64,000 nucleotides of DNA from Macquaria australasica (Eukaryota > Chordata > Actinopteri > Centrarchiformes > Percichthyidae), in NCBI GenBank assembly GCA_005408345.1, contig SEMN01000174.1, positions 434,001 to 498,000 of the forward strand, written 5' to 3'. Each line of letters starts with the position of its first letter. Positions within the stretch are counted from its first letter, which is position 1. Made by a program: the position numbers and the translations under genes. Below, one piece after another: positions 11,987 to 25,490 of this stretch. The notes under the pieces are model-generated. The model searched no databases. It worked only from the letters and a program-made list of their open reading frames with translations, and had not been told where the DNA came from.

Positions 11987-12783
11987 AGAAAAGTGACATG
12001 GTAACAGCTGCAACTCACAACACATGATCCCATGGGGGGGTTTTGGCAACATTTTTGCCATTTTCTCTGCAAGTATTTAGCACAGAAGTGACAACATCTT
12101 TGTCCAAGTGATACATCATTTAAAAGATGAAAGATGAAGTCTCTGGAGTCTGTTTAGATGCCCTGAGGTAAGTCAGTTTCACTTCATGGTTGTTTGCTTT
12201 CGTTGGAGTAATATAAAAATCACAAATATTGTTATGCTGCTTTAAAGAAAAGAAGGAAGCAAAGAAGCTGTCACAGTACAGAGTGCTGAGATGATGCTGA
12301 AGCTGCGCCTTCACCGTAACAGACTTCATTTACTTGATGCAGTGCTGGTCTTTGTTGTTTGCGTCAAGTCAGACTTGATCATGTTTATTTCACTCAGTCT
12401 CATTACAGCACATTCGTACACAGACATTGCATTTCTGAAAATAGTTGCCGTTGTTCTTCTTCATTCTCTTGTGCTTTAAGCTTCATCTGCTTTCAGAAAT
12501 AGATTTTTTTTTTACTCAGAAAACACAATGCAGTAAATAATGATAAGTGCTTTGTATCAGTGCAGTGACACAAGCACAAGGCGCTAACCCTCGTTTTCAG
12601 ATGTTCATTATTCACATCTCCATCACTGGTGTAGTGGATGAGGGGCATGGCCAGATGGGAGGGCGACAAAAACATTACACATTGGCTAAAACTCAACATC
12701 TGTGAATAAGTGAATAATTGAATATTGATTTAACATTTTATTCCTGTGTCAATAATATTGACTATACATATATGCAAGATTAC
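11987..12783. other. Unique AT-rich DNA, no gene seen
   Basis: Only short, overlapping open frames are present and no repeat family was recognised. Confidence 0.5.
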
Positions 12784-13177
12784 TGTTACGATATGCCATC
12801 TAGGCAGCCGGGAGAGGGCCTAAGTGCAGACAGGCAGGGAGGCTGAAGATGTTCAAAGAGTTATTAAATACAAAATAAACTTACAAAACTCAGGAACTGC
12901 TATGCAGGGAAACACCAGGAACACAACACGGCGAGACGACGACCAACAACATCATCAATGACCCAACAGAGAACGAAGGGAGAGGATATGAAAGGGGAGG
13001 AGACAACGAGGGAAGCAGACACAGGTGGGAAACAAGACACAGGTGAAAACCATCAAAACTGGAGGGAAAGAACAAAGACAGGAAATAAAAGGCACACAAG
13101 AAAACAAGAACCGTGATTTCAAAATAAAACAGGAAACAACAAGACAAGAAACACACAGAGTCCTAGGGATCATGACA
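12784..13177 (-). mobile_element. Solo LTR (Gypsy-like) with 5-bp target duplication
   Basis: On the - strand the element runs from 'tgtcatgatccctagg' to 'ggcatatcgtaaca', so it has TG...CA ends and is 394 bp long. It is flanked by an exact direct duplication, 'attac' at 12779-12783 and 13178-13182, as expected for LTR-retrotransposon integration. No gag or pol sequence is next to it, so it is a solo LTR left by recombination between the two LTRs of a full element. The pyrimidine-rich sense strand fits fish Gypsy/Ty3-type LTRs; the superfamily is inferred. Open frames crossing it on either strand are by-products. Confidence 0.9.
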
Positions 13178-13229
13178 ATTACCTCCTCATTCACTCAAAT
13201 AGACATCAAATTCCACTTTTCAGTGATGT

Positions 13230-13655
13230 AAAAGAAATTATTCATCATTTTGGGACGTATGCTTACTGATCAAGTTAGATGAGCAGATGAATGTACAGCT
13301 CTAAGCGCTAAATATGAGTCAGCAGGCGGTTAGCTTAGCATAAAGACTGGAAACAAACCTCTTCAGCTCACTAATTAGCACGTTATGTCTCATTTGTTAA
13401 ATCGGTAAAAAAAAATCAAAGTGTATAAATGACAGTTTGTAGTTTTACAGGGGGTTATGTGGCAGACTGTGATATAATGTGTTAATTGGTGAGCTTTAGA
13501 GGTGCTACAAGACATATGTTTTAACCTTCGGACAGAGCCAGACTAACCCCTTTCCCTTGTTCTTAGTCTTAATGCTAAGCTACCTGCCTGCTAGCTGTAG
13601 CCTTATATTTAGCACACAGACATGAGAAGGGTTTTTCCAAAAATGTCAAACTTTT
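13230..13655 (+). repeat. Dispersed repeat, 'AGCTTAGCATAAAGACTGGA' family, copy 1
   Basis: It contains 'ggttagcttagcataaagac', 'ctcactaattagcacgttat' and 'ttttacagggggttatgtgg', then a reverse-oriented section with 'ctagctgtagccttatattt'. Related copies are at 26665-26953 and 31845-32100. The family has inverted ends around 'cattttgggaaata' and no coding capacity. Confidence 0.75.
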
Positions 13656-15675
13656 TCTTTAAATGTGAATGTCAACTGTTATTAACACATGTGTAGGCAA
13701 CATTGCAACAACACCAAAGTTGGTAGTGGACATCTCTGTTGTTTCCATGTTGTTTTCTATAAGAAGTGAATGAAAAATGTATGAATTTTAGAACTATTGC
13801 TTTATTTTTTTATTTTGACTTGAATTCTCAAGCTGCATTCTCTAACATCTGATTGGTTCTCTGCTCTTGGGGCTGTAATATATACTACTGTTTGCCTAAT
13901 AAAGGGTTCAAGGTTGATTCATAATAACTTAATAAGGCAATACAGCATTGATGCATGTTCAATTTCTATAACAAAAACACATAAGCAAATATAAATAATC
14001 TAAATAGTATTCCTAAAGCATTTTCTCTCACACATGGCTTCAAGGACTAGCCTACAAGGACTACAAATTAGCCTGTTTTAGGATAACACATAACATTCAT
14101 CAACATGACACATCATAGGAGCCTAGTAAAAACTTTAAACTCACTGTTTGTGATGATGAATGAAAAATTTAATTAAATTAAACAGCATCCATTTACAATA
14201 TTTTCAGGATGTTAGTTTTCAAATCCACAAACTAGGACCTTCAAGGCCTTTGCGATCCAGCTTTGTAGAAACATAGCAGCGTATAAAAACACACCTCAAC
14301 TCTCCCTTCAGTGTATCTCCGTTTATATCCGCTGATAAAGAGAAACTGTGCTTCCTATGCTGTCGTCCTTAAATGCTTTGTGTTTCAGCAACAAGGAAAA
14401 ATCAATTTAGAGAGCGTCCCTTCTTTCCACACGGAAGGACTGGAGTACACTCCTCTGACATCTCAATGTTATACAGCTCAATTGCTGAAGTGAATTATTA
14501 GACTGGGAGTGAGAGTGGGAGTGTGTGTGTGTGTGTGGGGGGGGGTTGTGTTTGATAAAGCCCTTTTTATTTTAGGAATGCAAACTCCCAAATGCATACA
14601 GAGAAATGTCATCCACAACTAAACCAAGCATGTAGACGTATTTCACCTACATGCCTGCGCACTCAATTCTCTGCACCTCTGATCTATCTGCAAATCTTCA
14701 CACACACTACATAAATAGTAGTAGTGACAGTAAATCTAGAAAAAGTGGTTGTTCACAGTGTGACCCCCCATCAGCACATATACACACACTCCTCTGCAGA
14801 ATGAAGCTGGTCCAATAAATTGCTTTCCAGAGGGATGAAATGTACAGTGCACCTCGCTACACCACACAAGATTGCTCACGCGTAGAATACAGTCCTGTGA
14901 TTAATAACCCCACAACTTCTAACCTGTTTCCAAGTGCTTACCAGATCAAATATGCACTACTCTGTTTTTTTTTTCTTCTTTTTTACATACCTCAGGCATT
15001 TTGTTTGGCAAGCACACAAGACGAGACCCATTAAACCAGACTGCTACTGTATGTCCATTAGTCTACTCCATGCATACATCACCATAAATTTAATGGCAAA
15101 GACCTACACATGAGGCAACTTTGCAGTTCTTAAAAAAATGACACCTCTGTGCCGGTCATCAGGAAGCAACAACCTAAAACCCATCGCAGTTTTATGATCA
15201 CTCATGGTCCATCAAATGCTAAGCATTAGTAGATATGATGAAGATACTTACTTACTTTGATTAAAAAGCACAAACTGTAAACATTTCTGTGTCACAGAAA
15301 TCCTGATTAGTAAATTAATTTATTATATATATTTTTAGTCTTTATTATTTATTATTCAGTGGTTTGGTTCCCTTAGGCATGTGGTGTCATCATTAATAGG
15401 CTACCTCCAAATACATTTTTATTACCACTGGCATTTCTTTCTACTATTCTCTGACAATTACTTAACCACATGTATGTTAAAACACAGGACACATTTTTAA
15501 TGGTAAATAATGGTAAATAACTGTTTGTTGTGTGAATCTTCTGAGCTAGTAAGGAAATTGTTGCCCACATTCACACAACAGCTAAAGACAAACAAAGAGT
15601 GCATGAACTAAGAGGAGTGTTCATGTGCAGAGGATCTAACATGAGACATGTTTTTAATCGATCGTACTGAGTGCC
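13656..15675. other. Unique AT-rich DNA, no gene seen
   Basis: A TG/G-run microsatellite lies at 14521-14545. Nothing else was recognised. Confidence 0.5.
14521..14545 (+). repeat. (GT)n microsatellite ending in a G run
   Basis: Eight GT units run directly into a nine-G tract. Confidence 0.95.
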
Positions 15676-15813
15676 GAAGCGAAACCAGAACTTCTGGGTT
15701 GTGCTCCAGAACTAAGTACATCTCATTCAAAATCCCATTGTAACTATGCTAATAACAAAAAATACAGCCTTGGAGCATAACCTCACTCAACAGTATGTCA
15801 CGTGTTTCGCTTC
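15676..15813. mobile_element. Possible short inverted-repeat element
   Basis: The termini 'gaagcgaaac' and 'gtttcgcttc' are exact 10-bp inverted copies spanning 138 bp. The adjacent stretch to about 16660 (with 'ggtgcagggatgacgtattt' and several CpG-containing patches) also looks like degraded transposon DNA. No family name can be given. Confidence 0.4.
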
Positions 15814-16660
15814 ATATGTTTAGACAAGACAGCAATTAAAATAGAGTGTTTATTCAATATTTAATTTTTTTCAAGGCCTTTAACGGACAGCATTACTCAT
15901 AAACCAAAGACCATCGCAGGTTAAAAATCACGACACGACAGAGTCTGTAGACGAGTGGAGTATCTGTGGCTACTTACATGTCTGTAAACAGAAGGCTAGA
16001 GAGGACCGGACAATGTAGATAGATTTAGACAGCAGAGATTCCAGCCAAAAGTTGAAAAAACAAAAGACTGTTGACGCTAATATAGAGTGGTGCAGGGATG
16101 ACGTATTTTTGTTGGCCAACCTGGAAGTTTGCATCGCCCTGGTTCCCTCGACAAAAAGCCAAAAATTTTGGATTATTGCAGAAATAGATACTTAGCATAC
16201 AAGTTTTGTTCAGCAAGATAATCTTCACAAATGAACACAACTTTTACGATTTTTGAAGCGTAAATGCAATCGGCAGATGCAAAAAGCTAACGTTGCATGA
16301 CTTCAACATCACCACCACTAAGCTTCCAGCGTATAATCTGATTTCACATGCTTACTTCTTCTACAAAAGCTTTTGGGAAAGTTTACAATAGTTTGCAAGA
16401 GCGCGAGTATAAACACAACGAGGCTGTAAAGGTGGACGAGTGAGTAGATGCGTTTCTGTGTTCGGCGTGATGACGTTTAATGTCCCCGACAACCTCTGTA
16501 GTCTCATATAGACACTTGTTAGCAACCGCCTTTTTTAAGACACATAAAAGCTTCAAAATTCATGAGTGGGGTATTTACTGACGTATTTTATGTCGTAGAA
16601 CAAAACGTGAAAGTCTCTTAAGCTTGAGTTAACCGCAGACCTTATTTCAGGCATCTAACC

Positions 16661-17779
16661 AAAACCCCATTCAGAAACCCACTGACTTCCAGACAAAGGA
16701 ACTAAAGTGCAAAAATGACTCATTTCCAGTAGCGATAGTTTAGTTATTGATGCGCCCACCCAGCACCAGCACACACTGTTGTGTTTCAGCACTGAATTTT
16801 TTCAGATCACTTGGCAGTGTGCGGTACTATAGTGTCTTTGTCTTCAAGTTTTCTATTGGCAAATTAGAATTTCTGAATTTTGGCTCTCTTTTGCTTATCT
16901 GTTCTGCTACACTAAATGCTACCACATTAACCAGATCTTTTTCTGAACCACAAATAATATAAATATAAAAAAGCATCACTTTCTGGGTGGCAGAGAATTT
17001 ACATTGTTAATAATAGCAAATGTAAAAGGTTAGACATATTGAATACAATTGGAATCACTATTAGTCTGTGACAGATAATAACAAAACAGACATTATTTTA
17101 TTATGAAAATGTCACATGATAACAAACCTACTCACAAAGATAAGTCAAACGTTTTAAATGTCAGCCTCTTTCTGCAAAAACCAGCAGAGAAAACTGAACG
17201 CACTGACCATTCAAATGGCTGTATTTGACCCAGATGGGTCCATGTAAATAAAATGAAGCCCCCAACAAGAGGTGTTGCCAGCATGTAATCACACTAAGCA
17301 ATCAGGACACAGCGACTTGATTCTGTTCTACTACCCTGCCAGCTTCCTCTACTGGGGAATGTTGTTGCTATGGGGCTTTCTGCTCGCAGATGACCAGAGC
17401 CTTTTCATAATGGCCATCCTGCCAAGCATGTGATCCTCCTCTGGTGTAACAGGATCTCTGCTCAGAATAATACGTCTGTGTTCCTAGTTCTCGCCACAAA
17501 AACAATTCGGCCCACACAGTTCATTCACCAGGAGGAAATGCTCATTCTTAGACTCAGTGGAGCCCCTAAAATTGTGCTAGTTCCAAAGGTATTGGAGAAA
17601 AAGAAAAGGTGAATCCTATACTAAGTTATCAGATCATTAGTTGCACCTGTACAATCTACAATCTAGTACAGCAGCGCTGCAATGAATCAACCCCTTTGTG
17701 AAGCATAGTTTAAAAAAAAAAAAAAACTGGGTCAGAGAGGAGTTAATTAGATTCACAGGTCATTTCTTTTAGCCACGGA
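16661..17779. other. Unique AT-rich DNA, no gene seen
   Basis: A 14-nt A run lies near 17713. No exon-like or repeat structure was recognised. Confidence 0.5.
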
Positions 17780-18150
17780 ATGGAAATGTTGCTCAGTCGG
17801 TCCATTGCTTTTGTCCAGACTGAAATATTGGAACTGTTGGATAGATTGCCATGAAATTTCATACAGTAGTTCGTACTCCCCAGGGGATGAAGCATGCTGA
17901 TTATAGTGATTCTCTGACTTTTCCTGTTGTGCCATTATGATGTGGAAATTTGTGATCCATTAACTTTTCATTCAGCCCCATCATCAGGTCAGTTTCCCTA
18001 CTCATCAGCCTCAGCTGTACTCTGTTTAGTTCTAATTAGCAAATGTTAGCATGCTAATACGCTAAACTAAGATGGTGAACATGGTAAACATTATACCTGC
18101 TAAACATCAGCATGTTAGCATTGTCAGTTAGCATTTATAGACAAGCAGAC
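17780..18150 (+). repeat. 'TTAGCATGCTAA' dispersed repeat, copy 3
   Basis: It shares 'ccatgaaatttcatacagta', 'aatgttagcatgctaatacg' and 'cagcatgttagcattgtca' with copies 1 and 2. The unidentified 73-codon frame at 18162-18383 begins just after this copy. Confidence 0.8.
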
Positions 18151-18840
18151 TGAAACTTGATATGTCAGCCAAAGATGCAGTAAGATATCCACAGCTGAGA
18201 GAAGACAATGGGGAGGCTATAACCTTATTTCCTCCAGACTGCCATGATGAAATCCTGCAGACTGATGTGCCAATCGCTCCAATACCCTCAGATGTGCCTT
18301 TTAATATTGACAGAAGGGAATTTAATCTCCTCTCCGAGTGGAAAACACTCGCACTGCCCCAAGATTCACCTCTCTGTGACTAAGTGAACTCTAATTTTTC
18401 TATTTGAAGAAAAGCTCTTAACAGATCTGCTATTAACAGTTTTCAGTAAAACATGTGGAAAATTCTGAAAGTTATTACAAATGTTACTCCCCACTTCAAC
18501 CCGCATTTCCATCGGGCATGAATTTCCATTTCGCTTTATTCTTTATTACTAGAATTGGCTGAGTGGTACGATAAGAACATTTGCTGCACAAAGTGTCACA
18601 TGCTGTACTTTTTTTTTTGCTGAATTTTGAACTGGATTTCTGCTGTGCTTTCAATCACACTCTTTTTGTGAAAGCACTTTGACATTAATTTTGTAATCTA
18701 TTTATTCTTGTTTTTGTATGTACTCATACATCAGATGCACAAAACAAACAGATAAGATAAAATAATATGCAGGAAGAAATTGGAGACAGTAAGAAGCCTA
18801 CTTAGTAACAATAACGTATAAATGTAGAAATAGTACTGTA

Positions 18841-19310
18841 ATATAAGTTTATTTGTATAGTATCTTTCAAACAGAGTCAATTCAACGTGCTTTACATAAG
18901 ACAAAGATGAGAGAGAACATTTAAAAACACGAAAAACAGATTAAATTAAATTAAAATAGAATAACATTAAAGAAATCAACAAATAAAAGACCAGAAATAT
19001 AATTATAGTGCAGTTACAGTGCAGTAATTAGATAAGATGTCCCAAATTTAATAAAAGGTACAGCAGAGAAATTAATTAATCTAAGGCGCAGGAGAGCAGA
19101 GTTTTTAATTTTTGAAGTGCTAAAGTTGGGTGCATGTAAGATAATATGAAAGTTGGTTCCATCTCTGTGCAGGATAATAAAAGCAGCTTCACCCTGTTTG
19201 GTTCTTACTCGAGGCACTACCAGCTGACTGCTTCCTAAAGACCTAACCAGGTTTATATTCTTCAAGATCAGAGTTTTTATTTTGGCTCTAAGCTTGATCC
19301 CCATTATCTG
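18841..19310 (+). repeat. Dispersed retroposon-like repeat remnant
   Basis: It opens with 'aagtttatttgtatagtatc' and 'acgtgctttacataagac', a motif found at one end of many teleost repeats. It ends with 'cagcttcaccctgtttggtt'. The 96-codon - strand frame inside has a short stretch (SQLVVPRVRTKQGEAAF) that faintly resembles the C-terminus of fish LINE proteins, but it is too weak to call. Confidence 0.6.
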
Positions 19311-21829
19311 ATAATATTGTTAAAGTCTGAACAAATGTGGATATACATATGTGAAACTGCCCCAGACTGTAAATATAAGTCACTTGATTCTAGGGGCATC
19401 ACTTAAACTGCCCCTATTTGGACTCCATCAGTCACGAGTACTGAGAAACATGTCCTCCAGAGAAGACTGTAATTAAGAAGATCCAGGAGCACCAGGCTCC
19501 CAGAGAGACCAACAGCTTGTCAGAGTGACTAGTGAAGGACATTTCACTCACCACTGCCCAAAACCAGTCACTTCCTCAAAATCTGACACACCCCTCCTCA
19601 GATGACAGAGAGCTGCATATGGTGGACTAGATGGAGACAGATGCATCTGTGAAGCCTGTATGGCTCACATGGCTAAATGAGCTGGCCAACGATGGAATGA
19701 ATGCTCACACGTGGGGTGTAACGGGTTTACAGATCTGACAAGGACAGTGTACGCCTCAGAAATCTAAAATAAATTGCATCTGCAGTTATGAGTGATTATT
19801 TTCAAGGTTATAGCATGGGAATATTACTTTTCACCACAATGACATGAAATATCTGAAATATCTCACTGTCTGCAAACTCCTTAAATCTAAAACATTATAT
19901 TTGGTTTCCAGGTTAGAAACAAGCTTGGTCTGACCTTAAATTTGTATTTAATTTGGTTTTCAGGGATTGCATCCTTACATCATGCATACGCATTTTATTA
20001 CATTGTAACACACTAAGCTTAGAACAATAAATAACATAAACTTCATACCTATAGTGCAGGTATAGCCTATTGTACCCTCGTTTGTGAAGGAACCGGCAAC
20101 CTTTTTTGTCATTCAGGACTTCTTAAAAAAACTGCATGTCAAAATCGCTAAAACTGGAGTTAGAAGGTTTTCACATGACAACAGCAATGAATTGATAAAT
20201 GCATAGTTTAGTTTAGGTAATCACCTTGTTTGCTTGTCTGTGTATTTAGTGGAACGCTTGCTGTATGCAGCGTACTCACCACCGCAGTGTCTGTCAGCAG
20301 TGAATCATGTTCAATACGTGATCCAGGGAACTTTCACACTCCATTCAGATACACTGCGTGAGATCCTTGTCTAAGAAACTGTACATCAAACACCTATGAC
20401 CTGCTGTCTGGCACTAAATGCAGCTCCCTGAGGCAGCTATTATCCACGGTTCACTGTCCACAGAGCTCACATGGAGATAAAGTACTAAATCGTCCTATTG
20501 TCCTAGTGATGTGGAATGTCACTTCAATGGATGTCCCTCAATGAATCTTTCTTGATCTCCTTTGAAGGAAATTGAGTGCCACACTTAGTCTGCATGGGTG
20601 ACATTGTCCTTTTAACGGTGCGGCAGGTTGGATCTGAAAGACATAGAGTAAATATGTAGACAGAGAGTACAAAGCGCCGGTTCCTGCTTGATCTTGTCTG
20701 TCAGCGGCCTCTGCAGCCTATTTCGTTAAGTTCAAGTGCCCATGCGTGGTCTTTATTCTTGAGAAGAAGACTGACAGCTTCAGCACAGACCCAAGTGCGA
20801 CTACTCCACACGATTGTCAGTCTCCAGCTCTCTGTGAGACAAAATCCCCTGAAAAAGTACCACCTGTCAAAACAGTCAATCTGCCTCTTAGGAGTGTGAG
20901 GGCAGAAGTTGAGAGGAAATCCCTGCGACTATCACTTCAGGTCATGTCAGTGACAGGGAGGTATGCTATCTGGTTACACAGCTGTTCTCTATGCTGTTCA
21001 CATACTAAAGAGACACCTGAACTGCGCACCAACCCTACGCAATGACACCTCGCTGCACTCTTCACAGATTCATTTCATGATGCATATGCATAGGTTTGCT
21101 TAAACTCACAAATTGATAAATAAGCATATGCAGTCTTTTCTTCATATTTGTAAAGCAGTGCGTACGAATGGTTCTGTTTCATAAATCTCAATCTGGGCTC
21201 ACATGCACAAGCCTCCACTCTCACAGTTGGCCATTACTGGACACAGAAATGCCAGTAATTACCTCACTTTGCATAACAGTTTCATATCTTTCTGCTCCAC
21301 CAGTCTTTAGACCTGTGAACAAAGAGAAATGGCAACAGAGAAGAAGACATTTTTCAATAATGACAAAGCAGCCGTCATTACACATGACCATTACGCATGG
21401 CTGTGGCTGTCATTGGCAGTGATATCTCAATCCTCATCAGGAGTCAGTGAAATCATCAATATGTTAGTTTTAGTGGTCATATTGAAACAGACTTTACAAA
21501 GACTTTCTCTTTAGGAAATCATGTGTATGCCTGGACTGAATTATGTGCGAGGTGCCATATTCTCACCGTCTTTGTAAGTTTATGTGCGGGAGGTGCAATC
21601 CAATCCTCAGACAAGAACCAAGATATTCTGCAAAAGCCTGAATTACATTTGGTGACAACGTTTTTTTTTTTTTTGTCCAGTGCTTTCAAGGGAAATATTG
21701 TGGTTATGGAAAATAATCAGTAAGATATGGTTAGGGTTAGGCAGCTAAAAAAACTTAAGGTAAGAGAATATCGTGGTTATGGCAAATAAAAAGGCAAACA
21801 TTAACCGCAGGTCTGTAATGGGGCCCAAA
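19311..21829. other. Unique DNA, no gene seen
   Basis: Several open frames of 60-100 codons occur, none with a recognisable domain or splice context. A 'ggttagggttaggcag' fragment near 21729 resembles the short repeat seen near 2500. Confidence 0.5.
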
Positions 21830-22270
21830 CTCTGGTCACGGGCATGAAAGTCAGAATCACTGCATGCTCATCCACTACACTTACCTTCTGTCTCGTTACT
21901 CGCTTCCTGCATTGGCACATTTAATCTGACGCGACATCTGAGAAGTCGTCCTTGGAAACGGTTTGGAAAAGGGCAGGCACTTTCAAAAAATACTTGGCAG
22001 GTGATTGGATGAACCATCTGTTTATCACGTCTATCACGGGCTAACTTCAACCAATCAGATCAACGAACCATATGACGTAGTAGGAGAGTCGAAGCCAATT
22101 GGGAGAAGAGCAAAAAGATCTTTTCCTCTCCAGTTCTGATATAACTGATGCTATAGCAGCATCTATGCTGACCTCTTTAGGAGCCGCCATTGTTGTTCTT
22201 GAACGAACAGTCGCAGTCGTCACACCTAAACCACGCCCGTAGCTGCCAGTAGTTCTTCATAGGACTGGTG
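21830..22270. mobile_element. Probable degraded DNA transposon fragment
   Basis: A CpG-bearing patch in an AT-rich context has 'gtcgcagtcgtcacaccta', 'aaccacgcccgtagctgcc' and 'caaccaatcagatcaacg'. It resembles the body of a teleost non-autonomous transposon as I remember it. Its ends cannot be defined by eye. Confidence 0.4.
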
Positions 22271-23084
22271 AAATTCAACTAACATGAAGTTTCTTAGGCT
22301 TAGAATATTCTGGCAGGGTGGTTTAAAATATTTTTCACTATGATACTGTTTTAGTTTTCACTACAAAGTGTGCATTTTATTTGTGATATAGATTTATAGT
22401 AATTTCCTTTATTGGTTACTTTACAGGGAGTCATGCATTTGAACACAAACATACAGACCTAAGGCGGCCTGGGAGGTTTGCATCTTGTTTCTTAAAGGAA
22501 TAATGCAAGTAAAATGAATAAATAATAATGGTAATTTAAAACCTGTCAGCTCGACAGTGCGAATACTGTATCGTGGCTGAGTTTGTCTTGTATTCAAGCA
22601 GTGGTGGAGCCTGCTGGGCGGGGGCAAAGAGCTTTACCGGTTGATAAGGCAGTGGAGAGGGTCTGTGTGTGGACACTGAAGCTCATTATCCAGCTCAGCA
22701 GATGATGGAAGTAAACAAGGTAGGAGAGGGCATCCAAGCAAGGAGGCAGAAACCGAGAATCAACATCCCAGAGCCACCGTTACACCAGAAGAACAGGCGA
22801 TGCCAAGGCTCACTGCTTAATCAGCTTCGGACGCGTTCCTCAAACTCCTCCACTACTCCTCTCAATAATATTGTTTATAAGTGAACTGTTTTTGTGTGAT
22901 AATGCAGCAGAAAATACCTTTTTGCCACTGAATTACAGAAACCATTTTAAACTGTGTCTGTGGTCGTAGATTTAGCTGCATTCAAAGTGGATTTAACAGA
23001 AAGTGTGATGGGAATTTTCATATTTACTGTCATATTCCTATCTTATCTCTGACTTAACTAACTATACGGGGTTGTGTACCTCTT

Positions 23085-23545
23085 TCACCTCTTTGTGTGC
23101 AGGTCAGTTTGACCTTTGGTGTGTATGGCCTTAAAATAAGCATCCTCCCTTCTTCTGTAGGAGGCTCCTATCTTTTCCCCCCACAGAGATAAGACGGGGG
23201 GCTCTGTCTCTGGAGGAAGGAGGAAAGTCACAGTCACAGTCTGTCTCCCTGTCCCTCCTCTACTGCCACGTTTGTTTTCCACTGATTTTTCTCCACTAGT
23301 CCACCAGATGCCCTCAGACTTTCTCCTGTCTTTCCAGATCCTGCCACTCCCGTGTTCCTTGCAGTCACCTCATTCCCCTCACCTGAGCTTCCCAGCCCAT
23401 CTCCCCACCTGCCCCTCATTCCCTCGTCAGTCACTCCCTACATATACCAGTCCACTGGTTGATTTAAAACACTTGTTGGTTTGGGCGTGCTGTCCTCCAT
23501 TAAACAAAGAGACGAGCGAAGCTACCTGCATGTAAGCTTAGTTGC
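23085..23545 (+). mobile_element. Possible LTR-like or retroelement remnant, pyrimidine-rich
   Basis: A long C/T-rich run on the + strand includes a 'ccctacatatacc' TATA-like patch followed by 'ccattaaacaaa'. This arrangement is seen in fish LTRs. Neither ends nor a target duplication was identified. The 87- and 104-codon frames here look like compositional by-products. Confidence 0.3.
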
Positions 23546-23550
23546 ATTAA

Positions 23551-23886
23551 GCAATGCCATTACCATATCTATACTGTATTGTGCTGCGCTATGTTCTCTT
23601 TCCTCCTGCTCTCTCTCTCCCGCTCCCCCCTTCCCCCTTCAACCCAACCGGTCGAGGCAGATGACCGCCCACCTTGAGCCTGGTTCTGCTCGAGGTTTCT
23701 ACCTGTTAAAAGGGAGTTTTTCCTTGCCACTGTCGCATAGTGCTTGCTCATGGTGGGAACTGTTGGGTCTCTGTAAATATAAAGAGTCGGTCTAGACCTG
23801 CTCTATTCGAAAAAGTGCCCTGAGATAACTTTGTTATGATATGGCGCTATATAAATAAAACTGAATTGAATTGAATTGAATTGAAT
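23551..23886 (-). repeat. 'TTTATATAGCGCCA' family repeat, short reverse copy
   Basis: It is the reverse complement of the first ~330 bases of the copy at 5921, from 'ccattaccatatctatac' to the terminal 'ttgaattgaattgaattgaa'. The 60-codon frame on its - strand is nearly identical to the frame in the other copy, showing that both are repeat artefacts. This copy lacks the longer tail. Confidence 0.9.
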
Positions 23887-25284
23887 TTAGTGAAAATAAA
23901 TAATTTAACTGCATGAGCCTCCCTGTTCATCTGCATTTGTAATGTACAAACACTAGTAACACTTGTAATGTGTTTTTATCATTGGTCTGTCTATAAATCT
24001 TGAGTGTAACTTCATTCTGTGGTCTCTTGCCTTATGAAGGCATGAGCTCTGTATGCATACGAGAAACTGGAGGCCTAAAAAAACTCTGAAAGGACAGTTT
24101 ATTGTTGAACTAGCTTTACAGAAATACTTTTTAGAGAAATGTCTACAACAGAAAGGAAGTTGAGTTAATTGGAAATGTTGTGCCTAAAAGTTAAATTATG
24201 TCTTTTATGTGGAATTTAGCAATGAAGTAAAAAATAAAGCTAGAATCATTGACAAAGGAACTGTACCCTGGAGTAAGTCTACAAAACATAAGTATGCACA
24301 AAAGACACAACTTTCATAACTTCTAATTCACTTTGAAATCACATTCAAGGACCTATACTTTTTCACTCTGGAGACCTGCAATAGCCAAGTCTGTCACATG
24401 AGTCAGTCAAAACTGAATTTAACTATGCAGCGAGCCTGGCAGGAAGCTTAGTCTCACACTGACTAATAGAGTTGTAAAGAATTAATTTGTACTTAGCGCA
24501 GCATGGAGCTATAGCATAATTGTCCCTTAAAAATCACACCTTCATTATAACAGTTAGGTTTTATGTCATTATTTTGCAGTGGGAAAGGAACACGTGGAGC
24601 TTTACACTAAGTCATGTTTTCTAATGATAAATGACGGAACATTACCTACTTGCGGCATTTCTAAATAAAAGACGAGGTGTTCATGGTGGTGGGTAAGCTG
24701 TTCTGTGGTGAACAGGCAGTTTCAAAGAGATTTTTTGCCCTGTTAAATTAACACATGCTGCTCGCAGTATCATTTACCATATTCACACACCAGCTTTATT
24801 TGAGTTATGTCATAATCAGGTGCAAGCTATGTTTTCACTCCCTTTATTTACAGGCTTTTAGCACTCACTACATATTCAGATTAAGTTATTCAGAAATGCC
24901 ATCTTTTGGCATATGAATGGTACTATACATGTTCTAAGATACTTAATAATAGGAAGGTTTTATGAAATTGTTTTAACTCCACTATGTCCAGGAGGTTTCA
25001 ACCCACAGCTAATATCTTTAAGAATGTATGAAAATGTAGAGGAGAATATCGGTGTTCCAGGGATATAAGAACCATGTTGATGGGACAAGCTAATTTTCAT
25101 GGATTTTGTCACTCCTTTTGTTTTCTTTTTGGATTTCTATATGGGAAGAATACTATGTTTTGTGTTTTGGTTGATGCAAACAGTAAGTTAGCTGTGAGTT
25201 GAGACTGTCCCAGCGAGAACGACTGCATCAGTTGTTTCAGTAAAAGCCAAACAACAATATATATCTTTCCATTCAAGCTCTGGT
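23887..25284. other. Unique AT-rich DNA, no gene seen
   Basis: Nothing was recognised on either strand. Confidence 0.5.
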
Positions 25285-25490
25285 GGCTATAAGGTGGCGT
25301 TCAGACCGACTTTAGCCCTGCACGAAAAAATGCAGCCCCCTATTCATCTGAATGAGGCCAGTCCGGCAACGCAGAAGGGGTGCCAACACAGAGGTGCCAA
25401 CATCCAGCAAATAGTGGAACCTGGCTCAACTTTTGCAACAACACAGCACAACACGGCAAGGTGCTGTGGTGGCCAATGAAATACACGCAG
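25285..25490. mobile_element. Possible degraded transposon fragment
   Basis: It starts 'aaggtggcgttcagaccgac', wording like a hAT-type inverted terminus. It continues with a GC-richer body to about 'ggccaatgaaatacacg'. No matching right end was found. Confidence 0.3.

Noticed and set aside
18162..18383. 73-codon + strand frame (MSAKDAVRYPQLRED...)
   Set aside because: The composition looks protein-like, but it starts right after a dispersed repeat, matches nothing I know and is short enough to be chance.
23569..23751. 60-codon frame nearly identical to one at 6045-6227
   Set aside because: It looked like a conserved small protein, but both are inside copies of the same dispersed repeat and the similarity is at DNA level.
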